The notes: generated from the letters alone by a model not told the origin. Positions 13,968 through 22,851 are shown, counted from the first letter of the stretch. The stretch: 64,000 bases of DNA from Streptomyces sp. V2I9 (GCF_030817475.1 NZ_JAUSZJ010000002.1:890501-954500); one strand, 5' to 3'. Program-made: numbers and translations.

Positions 13968-15767
13968 CTACTGGGGCGCCATGGCGTCCGCCACGCCCGG
14001 ATGGTCCCCGAGCCAGGTGCGGACGGCCTCCTGCTCCTTGCCGGAACCGGTCTTCTGGATCTCGGCTTCGAGGCTGGTGAGCTGGTCCTCGGTCAGCTCG
14101 AAGCTCTTGAGCCACCGGGCGACCTCGGGGTTCTCCTTCGAGAAGCCCTTGCGTGCCAGGGTGTGGATGCCGTCGCCCTTGCCCCAGAGGTTCTTGGGGT
14201 CCTCGAGCTTGGTGAGGTCGTACTGGTTGTACGCCCAGTGCGGCGACCAGAGCGGAACGACGATCGGTTCCTTCTTGGCGTACGCGCGCTTCAGCTCGGC
14301 CAGCATCGACGGCGTGGAGCCGTCGATGAGCTTGTACTCCTCGTCGAGGCCGTAGCCCGGCAGGAGCTTGTCCTTGAGCAGGCCCATCTCACCGGCGCTC
14401 GGCTCGATGCCGACGATCCGGCCCTTGAACGCGGAGGCCCGGCCCTTCAGGTCCTCCATGGACCGGACGTCCTTCATGTACGCCGGGACGGCCAACTCCA
14501 GCGAGGTGGGTCCGTACCACGAGCCCAGGTCCTCCAGGCGGTCCCGGTACTTCTTCCAGTAGCTGGCGTGGGTGACGGGCAGCCAGGAGTCGGTCTGGAA
14601 GTCGATCTGGCCGTTGGCCATGCCGGTGTACAGCGCGCCCGCCTCGTACTGCTGGACGTCGACCTCGAAGCCGCGCCGCTCCAGCATCTCCTTCCAGAGG
14701 AAGGTGGAGGCGATGCCCTCGTCCCACGGGATGTAGCCGATGGAGATCTTCCTGCCGTCACCGGTCTTCGCGTCCTCACCGGCGGCGGTGGAGTCCTTGG
14801 AGCCGCCGAGGAAGCTCATGCCGCCGGCCACGAGGGCGAGGGCGACGACGGCGGCGACCGCGGCCACGGGCTGCGGGCGGTAGGTCCAGATCTTCCAGCC
14901 CTCGGCAGCCGCGCGGGTCTTGGCGACCGCGCGGCGGCCGAGCGGGGAGACCACGGTGCCGAGCGCACCGGTCATCCGGTCCAGGTACATGGCGAGGATG
15001 ACGATGGAGATGCCCGCCTCGAAGCCGAGGCCGACGTCGACGTTGCCGATGGCGCGGTAGACGGAGCCGCCGAGGCCGCCGCCGCCCACCATGCCCGCGA
15101 TGACGACCATGGAGAGGCCGAGCATGATGACCTGGTTGATTCCGGCCATGATCGTGGGCAGGGCGAGAGGCAGCTGGACGCGCAGCAGGGTGTTGCGCGA
15201 GGTGGTGCCGAACGCCTCGGCGGCCTCGACGAGTTCGCCGTCGACCTGGCGGATGCCGAGTTCGGTCATCCGGACGCCGGGGGGCAGGGCGAAGATGATC
15301 GTGGCGATGATGCCGGGGACCACGCCGACGCCGAAGAAGATGACGCCGGGGATCAGGTAGACCATGGCGGGCATGGTCTGCATGAAGTCCAGCACCGGCC
15401 GGATCACGGCGCTGACGGCCTTGGAGCGGGAGGCCCAGATGCCGAGCGGTACGGCGATGACCAGGGTGACGAGGGTCGCCACGAGCACCAGCGTGAGGGT
15501 GTCCATCGCCTCGTCCCACAGCTCGACGGAGTCGATGAGGGCGAATCCGGCGAACGTGAACAGGGCCGCGGGCAGGCCGCGCAGCCACCAGGCGATGACG
15601 GCGACGATGCCCGCGAAGATCAGCGGCGCGGGGGCGGACAGGACGGCGGCCATGCCGTCGAACATGCCGCTGACGAGGGAGCTGATGGCGTCGAAGAGCC
15701 AGGCGAGGTGGGTCTGCAGCCAGTCGACCGCGGAGTCGATCCACTCACCGAGGGGGAGCCTAAACAC
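13968..15767 (-). CDS. Glycine betaine/proline ABC transporter, permease fused to substrate-binding protein
   Basis: The 599-residue fusion has a BinPD transport permease (about 1-300, with LVATLVTLVIAVPLG and EAAEAFGTTSRNTLLRVQLP, the EAA loop). A further membrane helix (about 303-322) and an OpuAC-type binding domain (about 340-599, ISIGYIPWDEGIASTFLWKE, WYGPTSLELAVPAYMKD) follow. It imports quaternary-ammonium osmolytes with the ATPase encoded just upstream. The start GTG 15767 overlaps the ATPase stop by 8 bp, so translation is coupled. Permease-binding-protein fusions of this kind are common in actinobacteria. Confidence 0.93.
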   Translation of the reverse strand: MFRLPLGEWIDSAVDWLQTHLAWLFDAISSLVSGMFDGMAAVLSAPAPLIFAGIVAVIAWWLRGLPAALFTFAGFALIDSVELWDEAMDTLTLVLVATLVTLVIAVPLGIWASRSKAVSAVIRPVLDFMQTMPAMVYLIPGVIFFGVGVVPGIIATIIFALPPGVRMTELGIRQVDGELVEAAEAFGTTSRNTLLRVQLPLALPTIMAGINQVIMLGLSMVVIAGMVGGGGLGGSVYRAIGNVDVGLGFEAGISIVILAMYLDRMTGALGTVVSPLGRRAVAKTRAAAEGWKIWTYRPQPVAAVAAVVALALVAGGMSFLGGSKDSTAAGEDAKTGDGRKISIGYIPWDEGIASTFLWKEMLERRGFEVDVQQYEAGALYTGMANGQIDFQTDSWLPVTHASYWKKYRDRLEDLGSWYGPTSLELAVPAYMKDVRSMEDLKGRASAFKGRIVGIEPSAGEMGLLKDKLLPGYGLDEEYKLIDGSTPSMLAELKRAYAKKEPIVVPLWSPHWAYNQYDLTKLEDPKNLWGKGDGIHTLARKGFSKENPEVARWLKSFELTEDQLTSLEAEIQKTGSGKEQEAVRTWLGDHPGVADAMAPQ

Positions 15768-16896
15768 CGGCCACCTTCTTCAGGCCGGCCGCCGCCGCGG
15801 TCGTGCCGGTCCGCGGCGCCTCCGCCGGGGTCATGGGCTCGCCGAGGACGGCGAGCAGCCGGGAGCCGGGGACGACGCCGACGAGCTTGCCCTTGGCGTC
15901 GGTCACGGCAACCGGGTTCCCGCTCTGCGCGCAGGGTGTGAACAGGTCGATGATCGGCGTGGACTCCGGGACCGCGGCGGGGGCCGCGGCGAGGACGTCC
16001 TGCGGGGTGCGCAGCTCCGTGCCGTCCGCCGCCCTGGTGCCCATGACGGTGTGCGGCTCGGCCATGATCGCGCTCGCGGTGAGCACCCGCGAGCGGTCGA
16101 CGTCCCGGGTGAAGGAGGCGACGTAGTCGTTGGCCGGGGTGACGAGGATGTCCTCGGCGGTACCGAGCTGGACGATCTCGCCGTCGCGCATCACGGCGAT
16201 GCGGTCGCCGAGGCGCATGGCCTCGTTGAGGTCGTGGGTGATGAAGACGATGGTCTTCTTCAGGCGCTTCTGGAGCTCCAGGAGCTGGTCCTGCATGTCG
16301 CGGCGGATCAGCGGGTCGAGCGCGCTGAAGGACTCGTCCATGAGCAGCAGGTCGGCGTCAGTGGCCAGGGCGCGGGCGAGACCCACGCGCTGCTGCATGC
16401 CGCCGGACAGTTCGTCGGGCCAGGAGCTCTCCCAGCCTTCGAGGCCGGTGAGCCGCAGCGCCTCGGCGGCGCGCACCTCGCGCTCCTCGCGCGGGACGCC
16501 CTGGACCTCCAGGCCGTACGCGGCGTTCTCCAGGACGCTCCGGTGGGGGAAGAGCGCGAAGTGCTGGAACACCATGCTGATCCTGGTGGAGCGGACGTGC
16601 CGCAGGTCGCGGGGGCTCAGGGCGGTCAGGTCCTGACCGTCGAAGAGGACCCGGCCCGCCGTGGGCTCCAGCAGGCCGTTGAGCATCCGCAGCAGGGTGG
16701 ACTTGCCGGAGCCGGACAACCCCATGACGACGAAGATCTGCCCCGGCTCCACGGTGAACGACGCGTCGATCACCGCTGCCGTCGTTCCGTCGGCGCGCAG
16801 CTCGTCGCGGCCGGAGCCGCTTTCGAGCTTCCGCACGGCTTCATCGGGTCGTCTGCCGAACACTTTGTACAAGTGCTCGGCTTGCAGCCTGGACAC
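15760..16896 (-). CDS. Glycine betaine/proline ABC transporter ATP-binding protein
   Basis: The 378-residue protein starts MSRLQAEHLYKVFGRRPDEA from GTG 16896, behind GTGAGGTG. An in-frame GTG at 16902 and a longer open frame upstream lack support. It shows Walker A (GLSGSGKST), signature LSGGMQQRVGLARALA, Walker B (DLLLMDESFSALDP) and H-loop (IVFITHDLNEAM). A CBS-type regulatory region (about 270-360) follows, as in OpuAA/ProV, where it senses ionic strength. It is the first gene of a two-gene operon with the permease-binding-protein fusion. Confidence 0.94.
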   Translation of the reverse strand: MSRLQAEHLYKVFGRRPDEAVRKLESGSGRDELRADGTTAAVIDASFTVEPGQIFVVMGLSGSGKSTLLRMLNGLLEPTAGRVLFDGQDLTALSPRDLRHVRSTRISMVFQHFALFPHRSVLENAAYGLEVQGVPREEREVRAAEALRLTGLEGWESSWPDELSGGMQQRVGLARALATDADLLLMDESFSALDPLIRRDMQDQLLELQKRLKKTIVFITHDLNEAMRLGDRIAVMRDGEIVQLGTAEDILVTPANDYVASFTRDVDRSRVLTASAIMAEPHTVMGTRAADGTELRTPQDVLAAAPAAVPESTPIIDLFTPCAQSGNPVAVTDAKGKLVGVVPGSRLLAVLGEPMTPAEAPRTGTTAAAAGLKKVAGV

Positions 16897-17130
16897 ATAC
16901 ACCTCACGCGTTGAACCGAAAAACGGTCTGCCACCCCCCTCCGGCAGACCGTGGAGCGATGCGGATTCCGTCCGCGTGGCACATGCGCCGGTGGGAAATG
17001 CGACGTGGTTCGCTCCGATGGCGCGGCTGCCCGCACTTACACGGCTCAAACAGGACAGTGACCCAGCTCACCCATCGGCCACGAAGCGGTGGTAAGCGGT
17101 TACCGAACGCGACTGTCGGCGGGGTGCGGC

Positions 17131-18066
17131 ATGATCGGGGCCGTGACGCGACGCCTGATGCTCCTCGATACCGCCTCCCTGTACTTCCGCGCCTACTTCG
17201 GGGTGCCCGACTCGGTGCGCGCGCCGGACGGGACGCCGGTGAACGCCGTGCGCGGCCTCCTCGACTTCATCGGCCGGCTGGTGCAGGACCACCGGCCGGA
17301 CGACCTGGTCGCCTGCTGGGACAACGACTGGCGCCCCCAGTGGCGGGTCGACCTGATTCCGACGTACAAGGCGCACCGGGTCGCCGAGGAGACGCCCGCC
17401 GGACAGACGGACGAGGAGGAGGTCCCCGACACGCTCTCCCCTCAGGTCCCGATCATCGAGGACGTGCTGGCGGCCTTCGGGATCGCCCGGATCGGCGCCA
17501 CCCCGTACGAGGCGGACGACGTCATCGGCACCCTCACGGCGCGGGCGACCGGGCCGGTGGACATCGTCACCGGCGACCGCGACCTGTACCAGCTGGTCGA
17601 CGACGCCCGGCAGGTGCGCGTGCTCTACCCGCTCAAGGGCGTGGGCACCCTCCAGACGACCGACGAGGCGTGGCTGCGCGCGAAGTACGGCGTGGACGGC
17701 GCGGGGTACGTGGATCTGGCGCTCCTGCGCGGCGACCCGAGCGACGGCCTGCCGGGCGTTCCCGGCATCGGCGAGAAGACGGCGGCGAAGCTGCTGGACG
17801 CGTACGGCGACCTCGACGGGATCATGGCGGCGGTGGACGATCCGAAGGCGAAGCTGACGCCGTCGCAGCGCAAGCGCCTGGACGAGTCGCGCGCCTACGT
17901 GGCCGTCGCGCCGAAGGTGGTCCGGGTGGCCGACGACGTCCCGCTGCCCGATTTCGACCCGGCGCTGCCGCACGAGCCGCACGATCCGGCCGCTCTGGAG
18001 GCGCTGGCGGAGCAGTGGGGGCTGGGCGGGGCGGTATCGCGGCTCCTGACCGCCCTTCAGCGGTGA
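17131..18066 (+). CDS. 5'-3' exonuclease of the DNA polymerase I N-terminal family
   Basis: The 311-residue product has the FEN/PolI-type PIN domain. MLLDTASLYFRAYFGVPDSV opens the fold. Conserved acidic residues lie in YEADDVIGTL and VTGDRDLYQLVDD. A helix-hairpin-helix follows (LPGVPGIGEKTAAKLL). It is a stand-alone flap/5' nuclease without a polymerase domain, likely in DNA repair or RNA-primer removal. I chose ATG 17131; GTG 17143 is an equally plausible start. It is divergent from the betaine operon; a GGTAA-N4-TTACC repeat (17091-17104) lies in the shared region. Confidence 0.88.
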   Translation: MIGAVTRRLMLLDTASLYFRAYFGVPDSVRAPDGTPVNAVRGLLDFIGRLVQDHRPDDLVACWDNDWRPQWRVDLIPTYKAHRVAEETPAGQTDEEEVPDTLSPQVPIIEDVLAAFGIARIGATPYEADDVIGTLTARATGPVDIVTGDRDLYQLVDDARQVRVLYPLKGVGTLQTTDEAWLRAKYGVDGAGYVDLALLRGDPSDGLPGVPGIGEKTAAKLLDAYGDLDGIMAAVDDPKAKLTPSQRKRLDESRAYVAVAPKVVRVADDVPLPDFDPALPHEPHDPAALEALAEQWGLGGAVSRLLTALQR

Positions 18067-18077
18067 GCTCCGAGGTG

Positions 18078-18097
18078 CTAGCTTAGGTTTACCTAAG
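18078..18097 (+). promoter_or_regulatory. DmdR1/DtxR-type iron box
   Basis: CTAGCTTAGGTTTACCTAA (18078-18096) matches 15 of 19 positions of the actinobacterial iron-box consensus with TTAGGTTAG and CTAACCTAA arms. It contains a perfect CTTAGGT-TT-ACCTAAG inverted repeat (18082-18097). It lies 23 bp before the start of the siderophore-interacting protein gene. Confidence 0.8.
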
Positions 18098-18119
18098 TAA
18101 TCGAACCAGGGAGCATCTC

Positions 18120-18971
18120 GTGGCAGAGCGGCCGGCCCGGCAGGGACCCAAGGCCCGGGGGGCGCAGGTCGTGCGCACCGAGCAGATCACCCCGCACATG
18201 GTGCGGGTGGTGCTCGGCGGCGAGGGTCTCGCCGACTTCGCCCTCTCCGGTTTCACCGACCATTACATCAAGCTGTGCTTCGCACCGGAGGGCGCGGACT
18301 ACGCCCACCCGTTCGACATGGCCGCGATCCGGGAGAGCAACCCGCGCGAGCTGTGGCCCACCACGCGGACGTACACGGTGCGTTCATGGGACCCGGCCGC
18401 CCGTGAGATGGCCGTCGACTTCGTCGTGCACGGTGACGAGGGCCTCGCGGGGCCGTGGGCTCAGCGGGCGCGGGTGGGCGAGCAGGTGACCTTCCTCGGT
18501 CCCGGCGGTGGTTACGGGCCGGACGCGTCGGCGGACTGGCACCTGCTGGCCGGCGACGAGAGCGCGCTGCCGGCGATCGCGGCGGCGCTGGAGCAGATGC
18601 CCGCGGGCGCGCTGGTGCATGCCTTCGTCGAGGTGGCGGACGCCTCGGAGGAGCAGAAGATCGTGACGCCGGACGGGGTGGCCGTGAGCTGGCTGCACCG
18701 AGGCGGCCGCCCCGTCGGCGAGCTGCTGACGGCCGCCGTGAAGGGGCTGGACTTCCCCGGGGGCCGTGTCCAGGCGTTCGTGCACGGGGAGGCGGGCTTC
18801 GTGAAGGAGATCCGCCGCCACCTGCGGGTGGAGCGGCAGATCCCGCTGGCCCAGTTGTCGATCTCCGGCTACTGGCGTCTCGGCCAGAACGACGACGCCT
18901 GGCGCGCCGTCAAGCGCGAGTGGAACGAGCAGGTGGAGCGCGAGCAGGAGAGCGGCACGGGCGCCGCGTAG
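18120..18971 (+). CDS. Siderophore-interacting protein (FAD/NADPH ferric-siderophore reductase)
   Basis: The 283-residue protein is full length for the SIP/ViuB family. The FAD-binding barrel holds the RTYTVRSWD motif, followed by FVVHGDEGLAGPWAQ and GPGGGY. The C-terminal NAD(P)H domain ends with QLSISGYWRLGQNDDAWR. Such proteins release iron from imported siderophores by reduction. The start is GTG 18120, behind CAGGGAG. An iron box directly upstream implies repression by DmdR1 when iron is plentiful. No siderophore synthesis gene is adjacent. Confidence 0.95.
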   Translation: MAERPARQGPKARGAQVVRTEQITPHMVRVVLGGEGLADFALSGFTDHYIKLCFAPEGADYAHPFDMAAIRESNPRELWPTTRTYTVRSWDPAAREMAVDFVVHGDEGLAGPWAQRARVGEQVTFLGPGGGYGPDASADWHLLAGDESALPAIAAALEQMPAGALVHAFVEVADASEEQKIVTPDGVAVSWLHRGGRPVGELLTAAVKGLDFPGGRVQAFVHGEAGFVKEIRRHLRVERQIPLAQLSISGYWRLGQNDDAWRAVKREWNEQVEREQESGTGAA

Positions 18972-19005
18972 CACTTGCCCGCCGACCTGCCCGGCTCGGC
19001 ACCCC

Positions 19006-19042
19006 GGACCCCGTCCGCCGCACCTCGCGGCGGGCGGGGTCC
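19006..19042 (+). terminator. Terminator after the siderophore-interacting protein gene
   Basis: A 15-bp stem with one G-T wobble (19006-19020 with 19028-19042, 7-nt loop) starts 34 bp past the stop and separates this gene from the sigK promoter. Confidence 0.7.
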
Positions 19043-19150
19043 GCGCGTGGGAACGTGTCCGGGCGCCCCTCCGGTCGGGCGGCGTGGCGCACCGTCCGGC
19101 GGACCGGGCGCGCGTCCGCGCGCCCGGTCCGGAAAGATCGCGGAATCCGA

Positions 19151-19178
19151 CCAATCCGTACGGCCGCCGGCTCCGAAC
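19151..19178 (+). promoter_or_regulatory. SigK-type promoter of sigK-rskA
   Basis: CCAATCC (19151-19157) is followed by 16 bp and CGAAC (19174-19178, within CTCCGAACC). The same -35, spacing and -10 recur before the fasciclin gene and before the minus-strand operon. M. tuberculosis SigK promoters read CCATCC and CCGAAT. This implies autoregulation of sigK. The start codon lies about 40 bp downstream. Confidence 0.75.
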
Positions 19179-19218
19179 CACTGCCGGAAGCCACGATGGT
19201 CCCAGGGAGGAAACCCGC

Positions 19219-19803
19219 GTGAAGGAAGCCGTACACATCAGTGGGGTGCCCTCGCCGGGTCCCGATCTCCAGGAACTCCTGGGGCGGGTCGCGCGGGGCG
19301 ACCCGGAGGCGTTCGGCGCGGTGTACGACGCGGTGAGCGGGCCCGTGCTCGGCCTCGTGCGCAGTGTGCTCCGCGATCCGGCCCAGTCGGAGGAGGTGGC
19401 GCAGGAGGTGCTGGTGGAGGTGTGGCGCACCGCACCGCGCTATCAGCCCGCGCGGGGCAGCGCGATGAACTGGGTGCTCACACTGGCCCACCACCGGGCC
19501 GTCGACCGGGTCCGTTCGGCCGAGGCGGCCGCGGCACGGGAGCACAAGGCCGCGCTGCTGGAGCGGACGCCCGCCTTCGACGAGGTGTCCGAGCAGGTCG
19601 AGACCCGGCTGGAGAGAGAACAGGTACGGCGCTGCCTGCGCACCCTGTCCGAGTTGCAGCGGGAGTCGGTGACGCTCGCCTACTACCGGGGCCTGACCTA
19701 CCGTGAGGTCTCCGAACTCCTCTCCGTGCCGTTGGGAACCATCAAGACACGGCTCCGCGACGGACTCATCCGGCTGCGGGACTGCCTGGGGGTGAGCGCA
19801 TGA
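19219..19803 (+). CDS. sigK: ECF RNA polymerase sigma factor, SigK type
   Basis: The 194-residue protein starts at GTG 19219 behind GGGAGG. Sigma region 2 (about 28-97, DPEAFGAVYDAVSGPVLGLV and EEVAQEVLVEVW) and region 4 (about 133-187, LSELQRESVTLAYYRGLTY and VPLGTIKTRLRDGLIRLR) are intact. Its assignment to the SigK group (ECF19) rests on sequence and on context. The next gene is an RskA-like anti-sigma factor. The neighbourhood repeats the M. tuberculosis Rv0449c-Rv0444c set. A SigK-like promoter precedes it. It probably directs its own operon, the divergent lipid operon and the fasciclin gene. Confidence 0.9.
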   Translation: MKEAVHISGVPSPGPDLQELLGRVARGDPEAFGAVYDAVSGPVLGLVRSVLRDPAQSEEVAQEVLVEVWRTAPRYQPARGSAMNWVLTLAHHRAVDRVRSAEAAAAREHKAALLERTPAFDEVSEQVETRLEREQVRRCLRTLSELQRESVTLAYYRGLTYREVSELLSVPLGTIKTRLRDGLIRLRDCLGVSA

Positions 19804-20552
19804 ACACGGCCGAACTGCACACGCTGACCGGGGCCTACGCCCTGCACGCGCTGCCGGACTCCGAACTGCTGGCGTTCGAACGCCATCTGGCGGACTGCGA
19901 GGCGTGCACGCAGGAGGTACGGGAGTTGTCGGCCACCGCCGCCCGGCTCGGCCTCGCCGTCGCCGGGACCCCGTCGCCCGAGCTGCGCGGACGGGTGCTC
20001 CGGGAGATCAGGACCGTACGCCAGGAGGCGCCGGCGCGCGGCAGGCCGGAACGGTCCGGCGGGGGCGGGCGCACCGGACGGTGGTACGCCTACGCGCTCG
20101 CCGCCTGTGTCGCGGCGGCCGCCGCGTTCGGCGGGGTCGCGGTCTGGCAGAACCAGGTGGCGCAGGACGCCCGGCGGGAGGCGGACCGGGCACAGCGGCA
20201 GAACGAGGCGCTGGCCCGCGTGCTCTCCGCCCCGGACGCGAAGACGTCGTCGGGCGAACTGACCGGCGGCGCGCACGGCACCGTCGTGGTCTCGCGGGGC
20301 CTCGATCGGGCGGTGTTCCTGGCGTCGGGCATGGAAAGGCCGCCGAGCGGCAAGGTCTACCAGCTCTGGTTCAACGACGCCGGCACCATGCGTTCGGCCG
20401 GTCTGATGGACCCGAAGGCGAGCGACGACGCCATCCTGCTGGACGGGCCGGTGGACCGGGCGTCCGGGATGGGCATCACCGTCGAACCCGCCGGGGGGTC
20501 CGCCGAGCCGACCTCGTCGCCGGTGGCGCTGATGGACTTCCCGACCGCCTGA
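19800..20552 (+). CDS. rskA: RskA-family membrane anti-sigma factor
   Basis: The 250-residue protein overlaps the sigK stop by 4 bp (ATGA), which keeps sigma and anti-sigma in step. The cytoplasmic anti-sigma domain (1-75) has a zinc-type HxxxCxxC motif at His29-Cys33-Cys36 (ERHLADCEAC). One membrane helix follows (about 96-116), then an extracellular RskA domain (about 140-250, with GKVYQLWFNDAGTMRSAGLM and MGITVEPAGGS). Release of SigK would need regulated proteolysis of this protein. A site-2 protease gene exists at 51.6 kb, but no link to it is shown. Confidence 0.93.
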   Translation: MNTAELHTLTGAYALHALPDSELLAFERHLADCEACTQEVRELSATAARLGLAVAGTPSPELRGRVLREIRTVRQEAPARGRPERSGGGGRTGRWYAYALAACVAAAAAFGGVAVWQNQVAQDARREADRAQRQNEALARVLSAPDAKTSSGELTGGAHGTVVVSRGLDRAVFLASGMERPPSGKVYQLWFNDAGTMRSAGLMDPKASDDAILLDGPVDRASGMGITVEPAGGSAEPTSSPVALMDFPTA

Positions 20553-20591
20553 CCGCTCGACCACGTAACAACACAAGGGAGCCGGTGTTCC

Positions 20592-21959
20592 ATGAGTGTC
20601 GCGGTGGTGCTGTTCACCTCCGATCTGCGTCTGCACGACAACCCGGTGCTGTGTGCCGCCCTGCGGGACGCCGACGAGGTCGTCCCGCTGTTCGTCCGGG
20701 ACGACGCCGTCCACCGCGCCGGATTCGACGCGCCCAACCGGCTGGCGTTCCTGGCCGACTGCCTGGCGGACCTGGACGCCGGACTCCGGGAGCGGGGCGG
20801 CAGGCTGATCGTCCGCCGAGGCGACAGCGCCCGTGAGGTGAGGCGGGTCGTCGAGCGGACCGGGGCCGCGTCCGTGCACATCGCCGCCGGGGTCAGCGGG
20901 TACGCGTCACGACGCGAGGAGCGCGTCCGGGAGGCCCTGGAGGGCACCGGCTGCGACCTGCGCGTCCATGACGCGGTGATCACCGCGCTCGCACCGGGCC
21001 GGGTGGTCCCGTCGGGCGGCAAGGACCACTTCGCGGTGTTCACCCCGTACTTCCGCCGCTGGGAGGCGGAGGGAGTACGGGGCACCCTGGCCGCTCCCCG
21101 CACGGTCCGGGTGCCGGACGGCGTGTCCGGTGACGCGCTGCCGGACCGGGACGCGCTCAAGGGTCTCTCCCCCGGTCTGGCCCGAGGCGGCGAGACCGCG
21201 GGCCGCGAGCTGGTGACGTCCTGGGTGAACGGGCCGATGGCCGACTACGAGGACGGCCACGACGACCTGGCGGGCGACGCGACCTCCCGGCTCTCCCCCC
21301 ACCTGCACTTCGGTACGGTCTCCGCCGCCGAACTGGCCGCCCGCGCACGGGAGAAGGGCGGCCCCGGCGGCGAGGCATTCGTCCGGCAGCTGGCCTGGCG
21401 CGACTTCCACCACCAGGTCCTCGCGGCCCGCCCGGACGCCTCCTGGTCCGACTACCGGCCGCGTCACGACCGCTGGCGCTCCGACCCGGACGAGATCGAC
21501 GCCTGGAAGTCCGGGCGGACGGGCTACCCGCCGGTGGACGCGGCGATGCGGCAGCTCGCGCACGAGGGCTGGATGCACAACCGGGCCCGGATGCTGGCGG
21601 CGAGCTTCCTCACCAAGACGCTGTACGTGGACTGGCGGGTGGGCGCCCGGCACTTCCTGGACCTGCTGGTCGACGGAGATCTGGCGAACAATCAGCTCAA
21701 CTGGCAGTGGGTGGCGGGCACCGGCACGGACACCCGCCCCAACCGGGTGCTCAACCCGGTGATCCAGGGCAAGCGCTTCGACCCCCGCGGCGAGTACGTA
21801 CGGCGGTGGGTCCCGGAGCTGGCGGAGCTGGAGGGGGCCGCGGTCCACGAGCCCTGGAAGGCGGAGGGGCTGGACCGGGCGGGCCTCGACTACCCCGACC
21901 CGCTGGTGGACCTGGCCGAGGCGCGGGCCCGCTTCGAACGCGCCCGCGGCCTGGACTGA
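20592..21959 (+). CDS. phr: Deoxyribodipyrimidine photolyase/cryptochrome
   Basis: The 455-residue protein has the N-terminal alpha/beta antenna domain (VVLFTSDLRLHDNPVL) and the C-terminal FAD domain. Conserved FAD and lesion-site motifs include AFVRQLAWRDFHHQ, MHNRARMLAASFLTK and NWQWVAGTGTDTRPNR. It should repair cyclobutane pyrimidine dimers with blue light. The ATG at 20592 follows AAGGGAG. It lies 39 bp after rskA on the same strand with no terminator between, so it is probably the third gene of the sigK operon. That ties the regulon to light or photo-oxidative stress; the mycobacterial sigK locus has no photolyase at this position. Confidence 0.95.
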   Translation: MSVAVVLFTSDLRLHDNPVLCAALRDADEVVPLFVRDDAVHRAGFDAPNRLAFLADCLADLDAGLRERGGRLIVRRGDSAREVRRVVERTGAASVHIAAGVSGYASRREERVREALEGTGCDLRVHDAVITALAPGRVVPSGGKDHFAVFTPYFRRWEAEGVRGTLAAPRTVRVPDGVSGDALPDRDALKGLSPGLARGGETAGRELVTSWVNGPMADYEDGHDDLAGDATSRLSPHLHFGTVSAAELAARAREKGGPGGEAFVRQLAWRDFHHQVLAARPDASWSDYRPRHDRWRSDPDEIDAWKSGRTGYPPVDAAMRQLAHEGWMHNRARMLAASFLTKTLYVDWRVGARHFLDLLVDGDLANNQLNWQWVAGTGTDTRPNRVLNPVIQGKRFDPRGEYVRRWVPELAELEGAAVHEPWKAEGLDRAGLDYPDPLVDLAEARARFERARGLD

Positions 21960-21974
21960 CCGTACGGCACCGGT

Positions 21975-22016
21975 GAAGGGGCCCGTTCCACGGCCGGCCG
22001 TGGAACGGGCCCCTTC
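21975..22016. terminator. 42-bp perfect palindrome between phr and the DUF1295 gene
   Basis: Positions 21975-21995 pair with 21996-22016 without a mismatch. It sits between convergent genes and should terminate both; the hairpin loop would form from the central GGCC pairs. Confidence 0.8.
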
Positions 22017-22050
22017 GGTGTGCGCGGCTCCGGCGCCCTGGTCGCCGTGC

Positions 22051-22851
22051 TCAGCTCCGGCGGGGCGGCCGGGGGAAGAAGCCGCTCGTCCGGGCGCGGT
22101 ACGCGGCGAATCCGGGCCGGTGCGCCATGTGGCGCTCCAGCAGGGCCGCCCCGCTGCCCTTGGTGAGCAGGAAGCTCATCACCAGCGGGGCGACGACGGT
22201 CGCGGCCGCGGCGGCGGGCGACTGGCAGACGAAGAGGAAGAGGCCCCACCAGACGCAGAAGTCCCCGAAGTAGTTCGGATGGCGGGTCCAGGACCACAGC
22301 CCCCGGTCCATGATCTTCCCCTGGTTCGCGGGGTCGGCCTTGAACCGGGCGAGCTGGGCGTCCCCGATCGCCTCGAAGGCGAGCCCGACCGCCCACAGCA
22401 GCGCCCCCGCCAGGGCCCACCACGCGAGCGGCGCGGTGAGGTACTGCGCGGTCTGCACCGGGAGCGAGACGAGCCAGACCAGTGCGCCCTGGAGGAGGTA
22501 CACCTTGCGCAGGGCGTACAGCTGGGGGCGGCCGGGGGCCTTGGCCAGCATCTTCGCGTAGCGCGGGTCCTCCCCGTGCCCCCTCCCCCGCCGTCCGATG
22601 TGGACCGAGAGGCGCAGCCCCCAGATCACGGTGAGCGCGGTGACCAGCAGCCGTCGGCCGTCGTCGCCGGTGCCGGACGAGAGGACGTACGACACCAGGG
22701 CGACGGCGGCGAACCCGATGCCCCAGGCGACGTCGACGATCCGGTGGACGCCCTTCCTCAGGGCGATCACGAAGGTGACGAGCATGACGGCGAGGGCGGC
22801 GGCCGCGCCCGCCAGCCCGCTCGTGAACGCGGACCAGGCGAAGCCGCTCAT
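22051..22851 (-). CDS. DUF1295 membrane protein (steroid 5-alpha-reductase-like), Rv0446c homologue
   Basis: The 266-residue integral membrane protein ends with NYFGDFCVWWGLFLF and LLERHMAHRPGFAAYRARTSG. SWTRHPNYFGDF is the hallmark of the DUF1295/steroid reductase/isoprenylcysteine methyltransferase-like fold. It has about six helices. Its start ATG (22851) overlaps the stop of the upstream CFA-like gene (ATGA). The M. tuberculosis homologue lies next to sigK and ufaA1. An NAD(P)H-dependent step in fatty-acid modification is plausible but unproven. It is intact, unlike three other genes of this operon. Confidence 0.85.
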   Translation of the reverse strand: MSGFAWSAFTSGLAGAAAALAVMLVTFVIALRKGVHRIVDVAWGIGFAAVALVSYVLSSGTGDDGRRLLVTALTVIWGLRLSVHIGRRGRGHGEDPRYAKMLAKAPGRPQLYALRKVYLLQGALVWLVSLPVQTAQYLTAPLAWWALAGALLWAVGLAFEAIGDAQLARFKADPANQGKIMDRGLWSWTRHPNYFGDFCVWWGLFLFVCQSPAAAAATVVAPLVMSFLLTKGSGAALLERHMAHRPGFAAYRARTSGFFPRPPRRS

